64,000 nt of DNA from Marsupella aquatica (taxonomy: Eukaryota; Marchantiophyta): NCBI GenBank assembly GCA_973895155.1, contig OZ316898.1, positions 16,802,001-16,866,000 of the forward strand, given 5' to 3'. Made by a program: the position numbers and the translations under genes. The first letter of the stretch is position 1; the number at the start of each line of letters is the position of its first letter. Below the pieces are notes generated by a model. That model had not been told where the DNA came from. It made no database searches and was given only the letters and a program-made list of their open reading frames with translations. Below are positions 34,688 to 45,920 of the stretch, one piece after another.

Positions 34688-35795
34688 TTTCACTGATTAT
34701 ATTGTTCACCTTCTTGCCAGCCAATTGCGGCAACTAGCAACCAATTTCCGCGCGTCGAATAGTTGATCGTCTGACGAATACACCAGATTGAGGTGTTAGA
34801 GGCAGCAAGCTAATCCAGCTGCAACTCCAATTCACATATTTCTACTAGAAATGTTAATACAACAAACCTGGTCAACAGTGACACAAACCTGGTCAACAGT
34901 GACACAACACAGACGCTAAAAGTGCCCACAGGAAGTTCCCAACGATGACTACAAGTTCATTTGAGCAATCACTTCTCATCCAAGCTCAGCAAAGCTCACA
35001 GAAGAATATTAGCATTTTACAATGTAATAAGTTGGATAAACCCTGACCTCTACGCACTGTTCCCTCTCCATTTTCAATAATTAAAGGACCGTTACTCCTA
35101 GCGACGAAGCTTTAGAGTCGCAAGAGGGAGGGTGTGAGCCTACTGTGAAAGTTACAATCGCAAACTCTAAACCTTCACTAAAACTTATTTCCACGAACGC
35201 CATATTTTCTTCCAAAATCTACGCACAGCCGGATAGTAAAGAACATCAATCTGTACAGGATTATTTCACAGACTCACCCATTTTCAGAATACAGGGTCAG
35301 CAGCTATTTCATGCGTGAATACTCATTATCTGGAAAATGGTTCAATGGTAACTCGACTGAAGAATGCAAAGCGGACCTCTGGCCTCTCGTAGAAAGCCCG
35401 AAACAGGGCGCATTGTGCCTCCTAACAAAGAACCATTTTCTATCAACAAAACCCGGAGTCTACACCCTCCGCCCGAAGCTCCAACCGCGGCACTGCTTAT
35501 TCGATGTCCCATCAACCCTCAGGCACCAGTAAAAATTCGCACCGAGTCTACGATCCCAATCGACTCAGGATTGTAATACTGCAACTGACAAAGCTCATAA
35601 CGCAAGCAATAGCCCGATTCTAATCACAATAGATCCGTTGTCACAGTTTCCGCCCTATTCCCTCAGAACGGCGATTGTGCACACTCAATCTTTTCTAGAA
35701 TCTTCCCACCGTCACTACTCCCTGCTATAAGCTCCGCTCAAGTTCACTGTGCGTCCTAAAATTGTCCAAACTTAAGAGCGAGAGTCATGACCACC
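34688..35795. other. UBL5 upstream region, nothing else recognised
   Basis: Probable UBL5 promoter and 5' UTR. A 21-22 bp exact direct duplication (aacctggtcaacagtgacac) sits at 34866-34907. The ORFs at 35311-35576 carry no family signature. Confidence 0.4.
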
Positions 35796-36604
35796 TCAAG
35801 ATGGAAGCTTAGCTATCACATCCTGTTCAATCTTGTTTACATACGCATTCTGCAGCGCTGTCATTTCCTTTCGAACTAATTTTACTTGTATACACTGAAA
35901 ACTGACAAAGCCTGCTTTCAAACAGTAAGCCACTGAATTCTCTATACAATGGGCCCATACCATCTTTCTGTCGGGTGACTCGACACAAAGGGGCAGAGTA
36001 CCACACCGCAAATCTCAGACACTAAAACATCCGGAAACATGCGATGAATCAAGCAGTAACGAACGAACGACCTACACCGATTTCACTGGCACCACACAAA
36101 ACACAACCGGCTCCACTCTACTGCACGTTCCAATCCGTGCCAAAATGAAAGATCGAGACCCCATTGCAACGCTCTCAATTTCAAAAACCACACAAAACGC
36201 ACTCAAACGGTCGACAGCGGATCCGGACCGTAGTGGAACGAGGGCCCGAATCACGACAGAATGATCTCATACTGAACTCACCCAGAACCATCCTCTTCGA
36301 GACAAACAAACACACTATCAACCCTTATCCTCGACCGTTGCTGCCCTCGCAATCCCCAAATTCCAGGACCCACACTCTCAAACGGTCACCGAAACGGAAC
36401 AAGCGGACGTAACATGACCGATCTCCTACGGTACTCACCAGAATCCGCTTTCGAGATAAGATCTATCATTCCCTGGACATCAACCCGTTGAGCGAGCGCG
36501 CTCCATTGCTCCTCTCCTCCACCATCGCTCGCTCGAGCTTCGTCGCGTTTCAACGGACTCCAAGCTTCGGCTTGGTCTGTCTTGTCCGACCACGCCCGAG
36601 ACAT
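35796..36604 (-). CDS. Probable two-exon gene, 84-residue protein of unknown function
   Basis: Exon 1 (36604-36439) starts ATG and reads MSRAWSDKTDQAEAWSPLK, then a Glu/Gly-rich stretch and VQGMIDLISKADS, ending TCT-G before GTGAGT. Exon 2 (35884-35796), after an acceptor tatacaag, continues VKLVRKEMTALQNAYVNKIE and ends DVIAKLPS. The two parts join in phase 1 without a stop and total 255 bases including the stop. The alternative acceptor at 35894 breaks the frame, which supports 35884. The protein is hydrophilic and helix-prone, with no signal peptide or membrane segment. I do not recognise the family. The high-GC first exon and good splice sites argue that it is real. Confidence 0.45.
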
Positions 36605-36689
36605 CGCCGAGGGGCTGGCAAGTCCACGAGTAGAACTACGTGGGTAAAGTAATAAGGGGGGCTTACAAGAACTCTGCCACAGATTTCAT

Positions 36690-37790
36690 TTTTTTCTCAT
36701 TTTTTCTACGTGTGAGATACAATCCTAACCATACATTAAATGTGAGAACCATTGAGAGCATTTTTAGTTTCATTTTTTACACGTGTGAGATACAATCGTA
36801 GCCATTGAAATGTGAGAACCATCGAGAGCATTTTTTAGTTTCATTTTTCAATTTTTTCTTGGTGTGTGAGATGCAATCCTAGCCATTTAAATGAGAGAAC
36901 CATAGAGAGCATTTTTAGTTTCATTTTTTACTATGTGTGAGATACAATGCTAGCCATTCACATGTGAGAGAACTATTGAGAGCTTCACTTTAGAGGGCCA
37001 TCATTTGAAAGTGAGAACATTAGAGACGTTGCCTTTACAGGACTTGGGCACAAGTTTTTCAATAAGTGAACTACAATCCTAGCTATTCAAATGTGAGAAA
37101 ATGGAGACCTTTATTTTACAAAACAAGCGGCACTATTTTTTCTACGAGTGAAATACAATCCTGGCCATTCAATTGTGAGAACCATGATCACTACCTTTGC
37201 TTTTACAGGACTTGGGCACAATTTTTTCTATGGATGCCATAGAATCCTAGCCATTCAGCTCTGAGAACCATCGAGACCTTCACTTCACAGGACTTGGGCC
37301 CAATTTTTTCTATGTGTGAGCTACAATATTAGTCATTCAAATAGGAGAACAATCAAGGCCTTCACTCTGCAAGGCTTGGGCACACTATGTCCAACCTACC
37401 ATACAATCCTAGCCATTTAAATGTGAGGATGATGGAGACCTTCACTTCACAGGACTTGGGCACAATTGTTTCTATGTGTACCATACAATCCTAGCCATTC
37501 AAATATGTGAATGATGGAGACCTTCACTTCACACGACTTGGGCACAACTTTTTCTAAGTGTGAGATACAATCCAAGCCATTTGAATGTGAGAGCAATCTA
37601 GACCTTCCCTCTATAGGACTTGGGCACATTTTTTTCTACATGTGATCTACAATAATAGCTGTTTAAATGTGAGAACAGTGAGATCTTCACTTTACAGGAG
37701 TTGGGCACACTATTTCCTATGTGTGCCACACAATCCTAGCCATTCAAATGTCAGAATAATGGAGACCTTCACTTTACAGGGCTTGGGGCA
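36690..37790. repeat. Tandem array, about 13 diverged units of about 80 bp
   Basis: A unit built around caatcctagccattcaaatg, then tgagaacca, then (in most units) ccttcacttnacaggacttgggcaca, recurs at about 36721, 36793, 36872, 36945, 37072, 37152, 37231, 37323, 37395, 37485, 37567, 37648 and 37730. Early units lack the 'ggacttgggcac' half and have 'gagagcatttttagtttc' instead, so there are two subtypes. The array starts less than 100 bp upstream of the first exon of the minus-strand 84-residue gene. Confidence 0.9.
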
Positions 37791-37936
37791 CAATCAGGCA
37801 AACACATTATCTATCTTAGTCACCAACTTGTTCACTTTGCAGGAACTTGGGCACAATCACACAAAACCATCATATATCTTAGTCACCAACTTGGCCCACA
37901 ATCAGGCAAAACCATTATCTATCTTAATAAGTCACC
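37791..37936. repeat. Three short direct repeats at the edge of the 80-bp array
   Basis: The order cacaatcaggcaaa, then attatctatcttag, then tcaccaacttg occurs at about 37791, 37852 and 37908 with small changes. The first and second copies carry the ttgggcaca ending of the larger array, so this is a rearranged extension. Confidence 0.7.
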
Positions 37937-38690
37937 TGAGAGTGGGGCCCCCTTTCATTCAGGCTTGCATTTACTATGGCTCTAACATACATTCTGGTTC
38001 AGGCATTTCAACTCTAGAGGGGTCACTACAGTGCAATAGACATTGAACTGACCCCCCTTTGCTTTGAATGTAAAGACACTCAGTCCCACATAGGTGTTAG
38101 ATCAACCATTCCTGCCAGTTTCATTCAACTGATAAGAGAGTGATTCCCAAATTTCTTCAGTGTAAAGTCTTTTGTGTGGAGAGGGCTTTGGTGAAACCCC
38201 CTTTTGGATGGTGGTTTGGGTCCCACTGTAGATGCTGCCCATCTATCCATTTCCATTGAAGAGACCTCCAATTATTGTAAGTCTCAAGTTTTGTGTGTGC
38301 AAAGTGCTTTGGTGAACCCCAATGTGGGATGGAGGTTTGTGCAAAAGTGGTAACTTGAACTTGCAATCAAGACTTATGGCTGGGCTATGATTGTTGTGAT
38401 TCCTAATGTAGAGCAACTTTGCACTTATGTGGATCCGAGAAAATAGGTCAAGCAAAGTAGGTAGCTTTCCAATAAATGTGAAGGAATACATCAATATGTC
38501 TTCACCTTTTGTTTGCAATGGGAAGCGTGCTTTAACATGTAGCATTGAAATTGGCGGGCCTCATGGGGCAGCAACAAATGAGGCATACAGCAAATATGAG
38601 AAAGTGATGATAGGGTTTTCCTTTGCCCAAGTATTTGGCTGGTTCATGATGTGGTATGTTTCTTGCAACTACAACAAAGCCTTTCATGGT
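37937..38690. other. Dispersed repeats, no gene
   Basis: Two related stretches, at about 38165-38240 and 38280-38360, share gtgtg-ctttggtgaa-ccc-ggatgg-ggttt. A third relative lies at 47020-47080. These are diverged dispersed repeats. The 95-residue open frame at 38427-38711 has no recognised domain. Confidence 0.4.
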
Positions 38691-38699
38691 GGGTATATG

Positions 38700-38879
38700 G
38701 AGGTATTTGCTTGATCGACCCCCAAAATGAAACTTGTTGCTTGATCGACCCCCTGAGGTCTATCAATGGTCCAGATCTGAGATCGAAAGGTCCATCAACG
38801 GTCCAGATTGGGGAAAAGTATCGAGGGGATTGATTAAGCAAACTTTTTTCCAGAAGGGGGTCTACTAAGCATCTCTCTC
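38700..38879. mobile_element. 180-bp TIR element, copy A, with 9-bp target duplication
   Basis: Begins gaggtatttgcttgatcg and ends gtctactaagcatctctctc. The first 24 bases and the reverse complement of the last 24 match at about 17 positions, including a shared GACCCCC. An exact 9-bp direct repeat, gggtatatg, flanks it at 38691-38699 and 38880-38888. Copy B lies at 56099-56279. There is no coding capacity, so it is a non-autonomous element (MITE). An 8-9 bp duplication fits the hAT or Mutator superfamily. Confidence 0.8.
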
Positions 38880-39239
38880 GGGTATATGTTGTAACTTCCT
38901 ATGATGATTTAAATAAGGAACAAGGAAGCAAAGAATGAGGAAAGAGAGGATGAGGATATCAAGGCTCCCATAGAGTACAACATGGATAACTCCTTTTCTT
39001 TGTATATATGCTCATGTTTTTGGTGTTTGAAAGTGTGTGATCCTTGAGGTCAAACCTTGTGGTCCATCTAAGCAACAACTTCCATGATGACAACGGCCAT
39101 GAATAAAAAAGACAAGAGTACAAGGGCCACCAGAAGAAAGGGGAGCACAAGAAGAGGACTGCTAAATTGTTATTGAACTCAGCCCAAAGAAACTTTAGCA
39201 TGAGAGATGAGTTGAAGTAGAGAATGCCCTAGTTTTTTT

Positions 39240-39345
39240 TGTGGTTTTTTTGTTTTATTTTTATGAATGGGACAACGCCCGGGGAACTTTATTCATCGGG
39301 GCCAAAAACAACTCCCCCCGGACAAGGGGGTGGGAGAAAAAGAAA
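39240..39345 (-). repeat. LINE 3'-end remnant
   Basis: Read on the minus strand, a GC-rich stretch (gtccggggggagttgttttt) runs into gatgaataaagttccccggg and an A-rich end. This has the form of a LINE 3' UTR and tail. Coding sequence further 5' (39360-39640) is not recognisable. Confidence 0.4.
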
Positions 39346-39839
39346 GAATCAATTAAGGGGCTAAGAGCAGCAGCACACCTAGAGAGGAAACAATGTACCA
39401 TCTGACAGATCGCCTAAAGGGAAGGAGCCAAGGAGGCGAAACAAATGGGACGAGAAACTCCATATCCAAAACGCCCTGGCTTCTGTTTAATAGGTGGAGG
39501 TGAATGGAAGAGTGCCTTGGCCTTCTTCCATGAGTGGGACTTTGGCACAAGCCATTTATGACAGAACATCCAGTAGGGCATTGGAAATTGGTTTAGCGTT
39601 TTTCCAATAAAATTATCATTTTGGGGGAACAAGTTTAGATTCCCTCACTTGTGTCCAGCCAACTTCTTTGCCTAGAAGTTTCTACCGTTTATTGTCTGAA
39701 CAAAGTCTTTAAAACAGACAGAAGTAAAGCATTTGGGAGCAAAAATCGTAAATGTGTATCCAGGAGTAGGGTAGTTGAGGGTAGGGCATTTTTGCAGTAT
39801 CAGATTAGGAAGGATATAATTATGTTTTGTGCATGACCA

Positions 39840-40300
39840 ACCTCAAGTCATTAGGGTTTGTACTTATTTGGTACATCCAATTCTAGTAAGGTTTTTCAGT
39901 AGGGTTGGGGTAACCAAAAAACCCCAGTGCCAGACAATCCAATAGCCTTAAAGTGAAGGGTTGAATATGATCTTTTGCACTATAGTTATTGGCTTCAAAC
40001 AACATCCATTTCTGCCTGAAATTGGATAGCCTTGAACCACCACTGGCCATACACGAGGGGGAGTGCCCTCTTTTTCCACATTCCACTCCCTCTACGTTCC
40101 CAAGTCTCCTCCATGATTTCAGGAAAAACACTATTAATGGTGAAACCTGGTGGATAGAGGTTCGACTATGGAGAGTGACCATCTGAAGTGAATGGGCTGG
40201 ACATAATCTTCAAATGCACTTTCACTTACTGAGGTCAATCAACATCCAATTCCAGTGAAGCTTTTTGGGATGGGTTGAACTTCCAATTCTAGTAAGAATT
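39840..40300. repeat. Diverged dispersed repeat, including an uninterrupted copy
   Basis: The words ccaattctagtaaggttttt, gccttaaagtgaa, atatgatctttt, ttggcttcaaacaac and atccatttctgcctgaa follow in order. Related versions occur at 40180-40300, 41180-41280 and 42100-42260. The copy at 39945-40020 spans the point where a LINE interrupts the 41.2/42.1-kb copy. Nature unknown; no coding sequence. Confidence 0.6.
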
Positions 40301-40309
40301 TTATTTTAT

Positions 40310-40500
40310 TTTTGCCTTGAAAAATCATTTTGAATTCCATAAAAAAACAGCATACAAAGAGGGGCCACAAGGGCAACACCAGGGTGGACCACAAAGGTCG
40401 GGAGTGCCAAAAAAACAAACCAGTGGGGCCGGCACCAGGAAAGAAACTGGCCCCTCCAAAGGGAGGCAGCTAAATAAGACATTTAACTACTTCAGCAGGA
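40310..40500 (-). repeat. LINE 3'-end remnant
   Basis: On the minus strand: gtagttaaatgtcttattta, then ctggtgccggcc, then tgtatgctg, ending near gaattcaaaatgatttttc. It aligns by eye in order and wording with 41290-41470, the 3' UTR of the LINE at 41.3-42.1 kb, so it is the same family. No coding part is attached. Confidence 0.6.
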
Positions 40501-41282
40501 GAAGCACACTCCATATATAGCATGCTCATCCTGGAACATGCTTTATTTTTTGTGTTGTAGTGATCTGAAAGTAAATAAAATATGAGAGCATAGAAGTGCT
40601 GTTATATAAGGAAAGTGTCTGCCAAGAAAAGCAAAGTGACCAAGAAAAGGTACAGTCAAACCATGCTACGATGTGTGCACTTAACTCAGGGTGCCTTATG
40701 AATGACACTCATTTCAATAAAAACCATAAACCTAGGAAAGAAAAACACGAGGAGAACTTAAGAGGCTATGAATTCATGTTCTTCAGCATCATTTCTCTCA
40801 CTCGTGGTGGTGGAGCCTTTGGTTTCATCTCTAAGAAAACACATACTGTGAAAGGGGGCTGCCAAAATAAGTTTAGAATACCTAAAACTATAAAGGGGTC
40901 TAAAAATTAATTAAAAATGTATAGAATACAAAGGCTGCCCCTTGATAAGGCAGATTGAAATGAAAATACATGACACAAAAATCTGAATAAGACAAAATCT
41001 GAAATGTGCATTCACCATATAGCAGCTTCACATGGCTATCCATAAAACTGGCCAGTGCTCAGGTCTCAGCAAGATTCCATTCAGTGGGTCCTTGTGATAG
41101 GCTTACATATCTATCGGTCAGTCTGCAGTGAAGAATCAAGTCCTGTGAAACTAAAAGGGAATTCATGGCGGATGGGGTGGGACAGGTGGGACTTGAAGAA
41201 TTATAGTAAGTGTTGGCCTAACCAAAAACCCAATGCCTGAAAATTTGGATAGCCTAAAGTGAATGGGATGGATATGATCTTT

Positions 41283-42099
41283 TTGTTTGTTGCATAAAAA
41301 AAACTCATTGAAATTCATCCAAAAAGCCAGCATACAACAAGGGTGGCCCACAATAGGGGGTCGGCACCCTGGGGGGACCAAAGGTCGCAGAGTCAAAGGA
41401 ACAGGAGAGGCCGGCACCAGGAGAGGAGCAGGCCCAGCATCCTAGGAGCCAAACAAGACATTTAACTACTGCAGAAAGGGTTACACAGCCCCAAAGACCG
41501 GCCAGTGGAGAGGTGCCGGTGGGGCACCTAACAATGGGTCCGTGTAAAGCAGAAACAATATCGATCTAGCCTGCAGTGTAGCTCCACTCCTGAAACACAC
41601 ACTAAATCATGGAGGGCGAGGGGGCACCGGGGGTACTTGTAGTATATCCGCATGGATTTCCCACAGCCCCACCCAAGATCTGTAGTTGAAAGTCATGTAA
41701 GAGATGGTATCACCGAAAGAGGTTTTACCGGCCCGAATCTTAAATTGTTGTTTGGCCCAGTCTTGTCTGATTTAAATCCCCAGGCGGAGCCAGGATTCCG
41801 GATGATCTCTTTGTCACAAGATCAAGCATGCTCAATGAAGTGTGTACTCCTGTCTTTCCAAATGATCCATGAGCCATTGGCCCGGAGGGTATGCCAAAGT
41901 TTCAGGGGTGCATCCGGGATGGGGGTGCCCACCATGATGTGGGCTGGCTGAAGATGGATGGCTGTGCTCCACGTGGGGGAAGAACAATACAGGATGAATT
42001 GTGCCTATTGCCATACGGAGGACCAAATGGGGCAGCTCCAGATACAGTGCACAATATACTCCTGTTAGTTACGATTACATCGTGTGCACCAGGTGAGTG
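41283..42099 (-). mobile_element. 5'-truncated LINE with 13-bp target duplication
   Basis: About 815 bp on the minus strand. The 5' part (about 42075-41850) encodes the end of a zf-RVT domain (HCIWSCPIW), then LRANGSWIIWKDRSTHFIEH. The rest is 3' UTR ending in an A-rich tail beside 41283. It is flanked by a 13-bp direct repeat ending in gatatgatctt (41270-41282 and 42100-42112). The outer flanks join to rebuild a dispersed repeat whose unbroken relative is at 39945-40020. The frame already contains stops, so the inserted copy is dead. Confidence 0.8.
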
Positions 42100-42112
42100 G
42101 GATATGATCTTT

Positions 42113-45100
42113 AGCACTTTAGTTACTGGGTTCAAGCAACATCCAATTCTGCTTGAAAACCCTATAGCCTTAAAGTGGAATGGGTGGATATCATCTTCTG
42201 CACTTTAAGTACTGGGTTAAATCAATATCCAATTCTAGTAAGGTTTTTTCGCAAGGGTTGGACATGCTCGTACAAATCGATGGTGAATGGAGAGTCCCTT
42301 CGTTTCGAACGTCCGAGCCGAATGTAGCGTTTCAATGGCATGTTCAATTATTAATGTTCGCATGTTCCAATGTGGCGGGGTGGGAGGTTGAGGCTCTGCT
42401 TTCAACACAATTACACAAACCTGGAGTACGATGTGGCCATAAATGAAGGCGTTGATTAAAGCCAGGTAGGGTCATGAATAGGCCAGGTTACCAGCCACCC
42501 ATAGAGCCATGTGAAACTTACAGCACAGCGAAAGATATGGTACAACAGGAGCAGAGCAGAGCAGTCGTAAGTGAGGCGAGCAGGGGATGATGAGATTCAG
42601 GGAGGGGGGAGAAGAACAGAAGCGAGCAGAGGAGAGCAGAGGATTTAATAAGTAATGCATCTCGAGAGGTCGGCTGCCATTCTTCCCCGAACACCAGAAC
42701 CGTGTCAAAATTGACAGTGCCATTGCCGGAGCATTCAATTTGTCAGTGCACCACTCCACCAATCGGCTTCAAGACTTAGTGTCCACAGCAGAGGCACTAG
42801 TGACTTCAAAATTTTAGGTGGCTGCATATTAGAAAGCAAGTGTCCACTGCAGTGGTACTATCGAGTTCCCACAGTTTAGGTGGCTGCATGTTAGAAAGTT
42901 GCTGGTTAGATTACAGTTACTTTTCGTTCGTGCTAGGACCTCTGTATGACTGTATGGTGTGTTAAATTTGATGGTTACTCTTTATGAAAGACAAAATAAG
43001 CTTTGTAGTTGCACCCATTAAGTCCCTCACAATACCTGCATCTTTTCACTATATTGAAGCCGGTAATAACTGCAACAACCGTCTAGGTCTCAATTCCCAT
43101 CACTCTTTTTGATGAGGGTAAAGCAGCGAATGGCACTGAAAAGGCAGAGGAGGTAGCTCTCACAACAAGATTCCTTGGAAATGTTGACGTTCTAACAAAA
43201 CCCCATGCACAATCATGTAACGACGACAAATGTGTGCATCCGCCCATCGACCTGACCAGGTCGTGACAAGGGGGAAGCTACAGGAGAGACGTTTAGAAAA
43301 CAAGTAAATAAGAAAAGCTGCCAACTGAGGCCTGAATCATGGCGCATTGCCTAGCATAGTAGCATAGGACTGTCTTGCCATTACCGTTTTGTAGACTTGT
43401 AGTGTAGAGCAGATAGATATCTTGATTGATCAGTTGATTGCTACGCTAATGGCCTTTTGGTACGTTCAGTAGAGATGTAGATCTATCAGACAAGGTCCCC
43501 AAGACATGGAGACCAGCTGCATTTTGGAGTTCCAACGCGGTCGTGATTGATGAGGATCGATGATAGAGCTTGCCATCGGTGGTCTGCGCTCTGCCTTCCG
43601 TTCATCTTTTCGGTGGCGAAGCAGATTCTACGCATTTCTGACAAGTTCGCTCTGTTGTGCTGCGCTTCGCTGTTCAACGTCTGCCTTTCCGTCTCATCAG
43701 TAATTACTACCTTTTTCTCGTCAGCACACCACTGAGCGACCGACACACGCAGAATTTTCTGGAGGAGAGTGGGGTAGTGGACAAAGATCTCTCCAGCTCT
43801 ACTGGCCTGCTGCTACAGTACTGCAGCAAATAATCACGGGCCAAAGGGCCCACTACGACATGAGGAAAAACATTGACATGAACGATCGATCTGCAGGAAT
43901 TACATGGGTGTCCGAGCCAGACTACATTCGTGGACCCAACAATGATAGAAGTAGGCTCGTATGTACTCGACAACAGTCCGTGGAATCAGGAAAGAACGAA
44001 TTTGGTACCAGATTGAAATATGCACAGGAATCATGCAGCGGAAAGGCTTGAGTAAGTTAAACGGTGTCGAGAAAGGGTTGCTGCGCACATCCGTCGGTTG
44101 TATGCAACAATCATTGTGATTTTCGCCTCAAAATCCAAGTAGTAGTACATTCAGGTGAACAGCTTACAAGCTGCCTAGACAATGTCCTGAACAATCATTG
44201 AAATTGCCTTGAAACCGCTAGACAAGAGTACCTCACAATTCTTTGCATGTGACTCGCATCGTAGCTTTCGTACTTGTCTACAATCTTTGTTCCTTCAGGC
44301 ACAGCAAAATACATACGCTAGTACTTTCTGTTCTTTGATTCTTAGAAAATTCCAAACTCTCTTGGTACAATTCTTCGAGTCTCCAACGTGTTATGGCTGG
44401 AAGCTATGGCGAGAAAGGACACATTGGTTACCTGGCTCCTTGCCAGCTGCCCGAGTTTTCGCTGTTGTCTACAGTCGCTATATGATGAGATTTCCACAGG
44501 TTAACAGGTGCACCACCTGAATGAGACAAAAGGAGTTACTCACAGACTGCAGCTCGGCAGTACCGAAGGCCCTGAAAGGATTCGAGACCATAGGGCTTAG
44601 CCAGGTAGCCATAAATCAAATCACAGTAGCGTCGCGTGTCTAGCTTTTCAGGCGAATGGAATGAGTTTGATGAAAGTCAATGTCCTCCATAACTCCACTA
44701 CACTCGCATTGCCTTCGTTGAATTTTGTAAACGTTGGAGAGGATACATTTATCTCTCGACTGGTCCCTGAGAAGGCTGGCTAGAACATAGAATAGCATGA
44801 GAATATGCGACAGATTCCATTGACGAATTTGCTTGCTGGCCTGACAAACTCGTGATTTTCTCTGGTTCATTATTATGACAGTCGTGACCCAAAAGATATA
44901 TCATCGATAGAAATGATAGACTAATGGCAAGGGTTAGAGATATACAATTCGCCACCTTTGGGAAAGATGTCAGCCTGTCAGGTTCGTCCCAGCCTCCTGC
45001 CGAGCCCTGGACCTACGTAGACCACCGTCTCCCGTATCTCAGTAGTTCGATGCATCTCGATCGCGTTTTTGTTTACTGAGTCAAAGAGACCTGGAATTCC

Positions 45101-45920
45101 GGGCCTGCCACCAATTGTGCACTTTGTAAATATGCCACCCTACGATGCGTGCATGCATGCAATTTCCCCACAGTAGAAGTTTCCAATGGGGTTCCCTTTG
45201 TGGCAGGGATTTATCGGCCAGCCAGCCAGCCCAAGTCAGTCAGGAGCTGTCGGGAGTAGTCTTGTGTAGGGTGGCATTGCAGTTGAATGTAGCACCGTCT
45301 GCAATTTACCCCGAACAACACATGTGAGGAATCATTGTTCCACTCCGAAAGACGAGCACCCAGGTGCACCCAGCTGTCCTGTCCCACGAGCAGGGTACCT
45401 TCTCGTAGGTGATGCTACAGACTCATCAGCCGCACTGCCAAACACTACGTTCGCCATTCGTTCGACATTACTGTGCCCTTCCTGTCCAGTAGGCCAATTC
45501 GGTCAGGTAATTGCCTCCCCTTGAGTCCTCCTCGCTCAAGCCTGCCACACAAATATTTCGCAAATACACTGTGCCAATTCTGGACGATCTTTCCTGGAAT
45601 GTCATGCGGAATTCACTTATTGGGGATTCATTTCGGAAACTGCACATTGAAAACGGGCGCCTAGATGTGTATTTAGAATAATACTCAACAATTTAAAAAT
45701 AAATGGATTTAGTATAGTACAAAATGACATAGTCGATATATTTTCACATTGTGGTGTCCAGTCATTAGAACTCGAGTTCATTGTGTTGAGTTATTGAATG
45801 TTATAGTAATGAGAATATGAAATTTGTATCTTTTCATATTTCTCAATGCCATTCAGATTGCATGGATACACATAAGTCCGAATTTTGATAACATTACTCC
45901 TCCCAACAAACATAACACAC
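42113..45920. other. No supported gene
   Basis: 42113-42260 is the right half of the dispersed repeat. 42545-42640 is purine-rich with repeated agcaga-type words. Further on there are short ORFs only (for example 44209-44517) with no domain. No RNA gene is seen. Confidence 0.35.

Noticed and set aside
36690-37790. CRISPR-like regular array
   Set aside because: Units are about 80 bp, diverged and contiguous without unique spacers; this is a plant tandem repeat.
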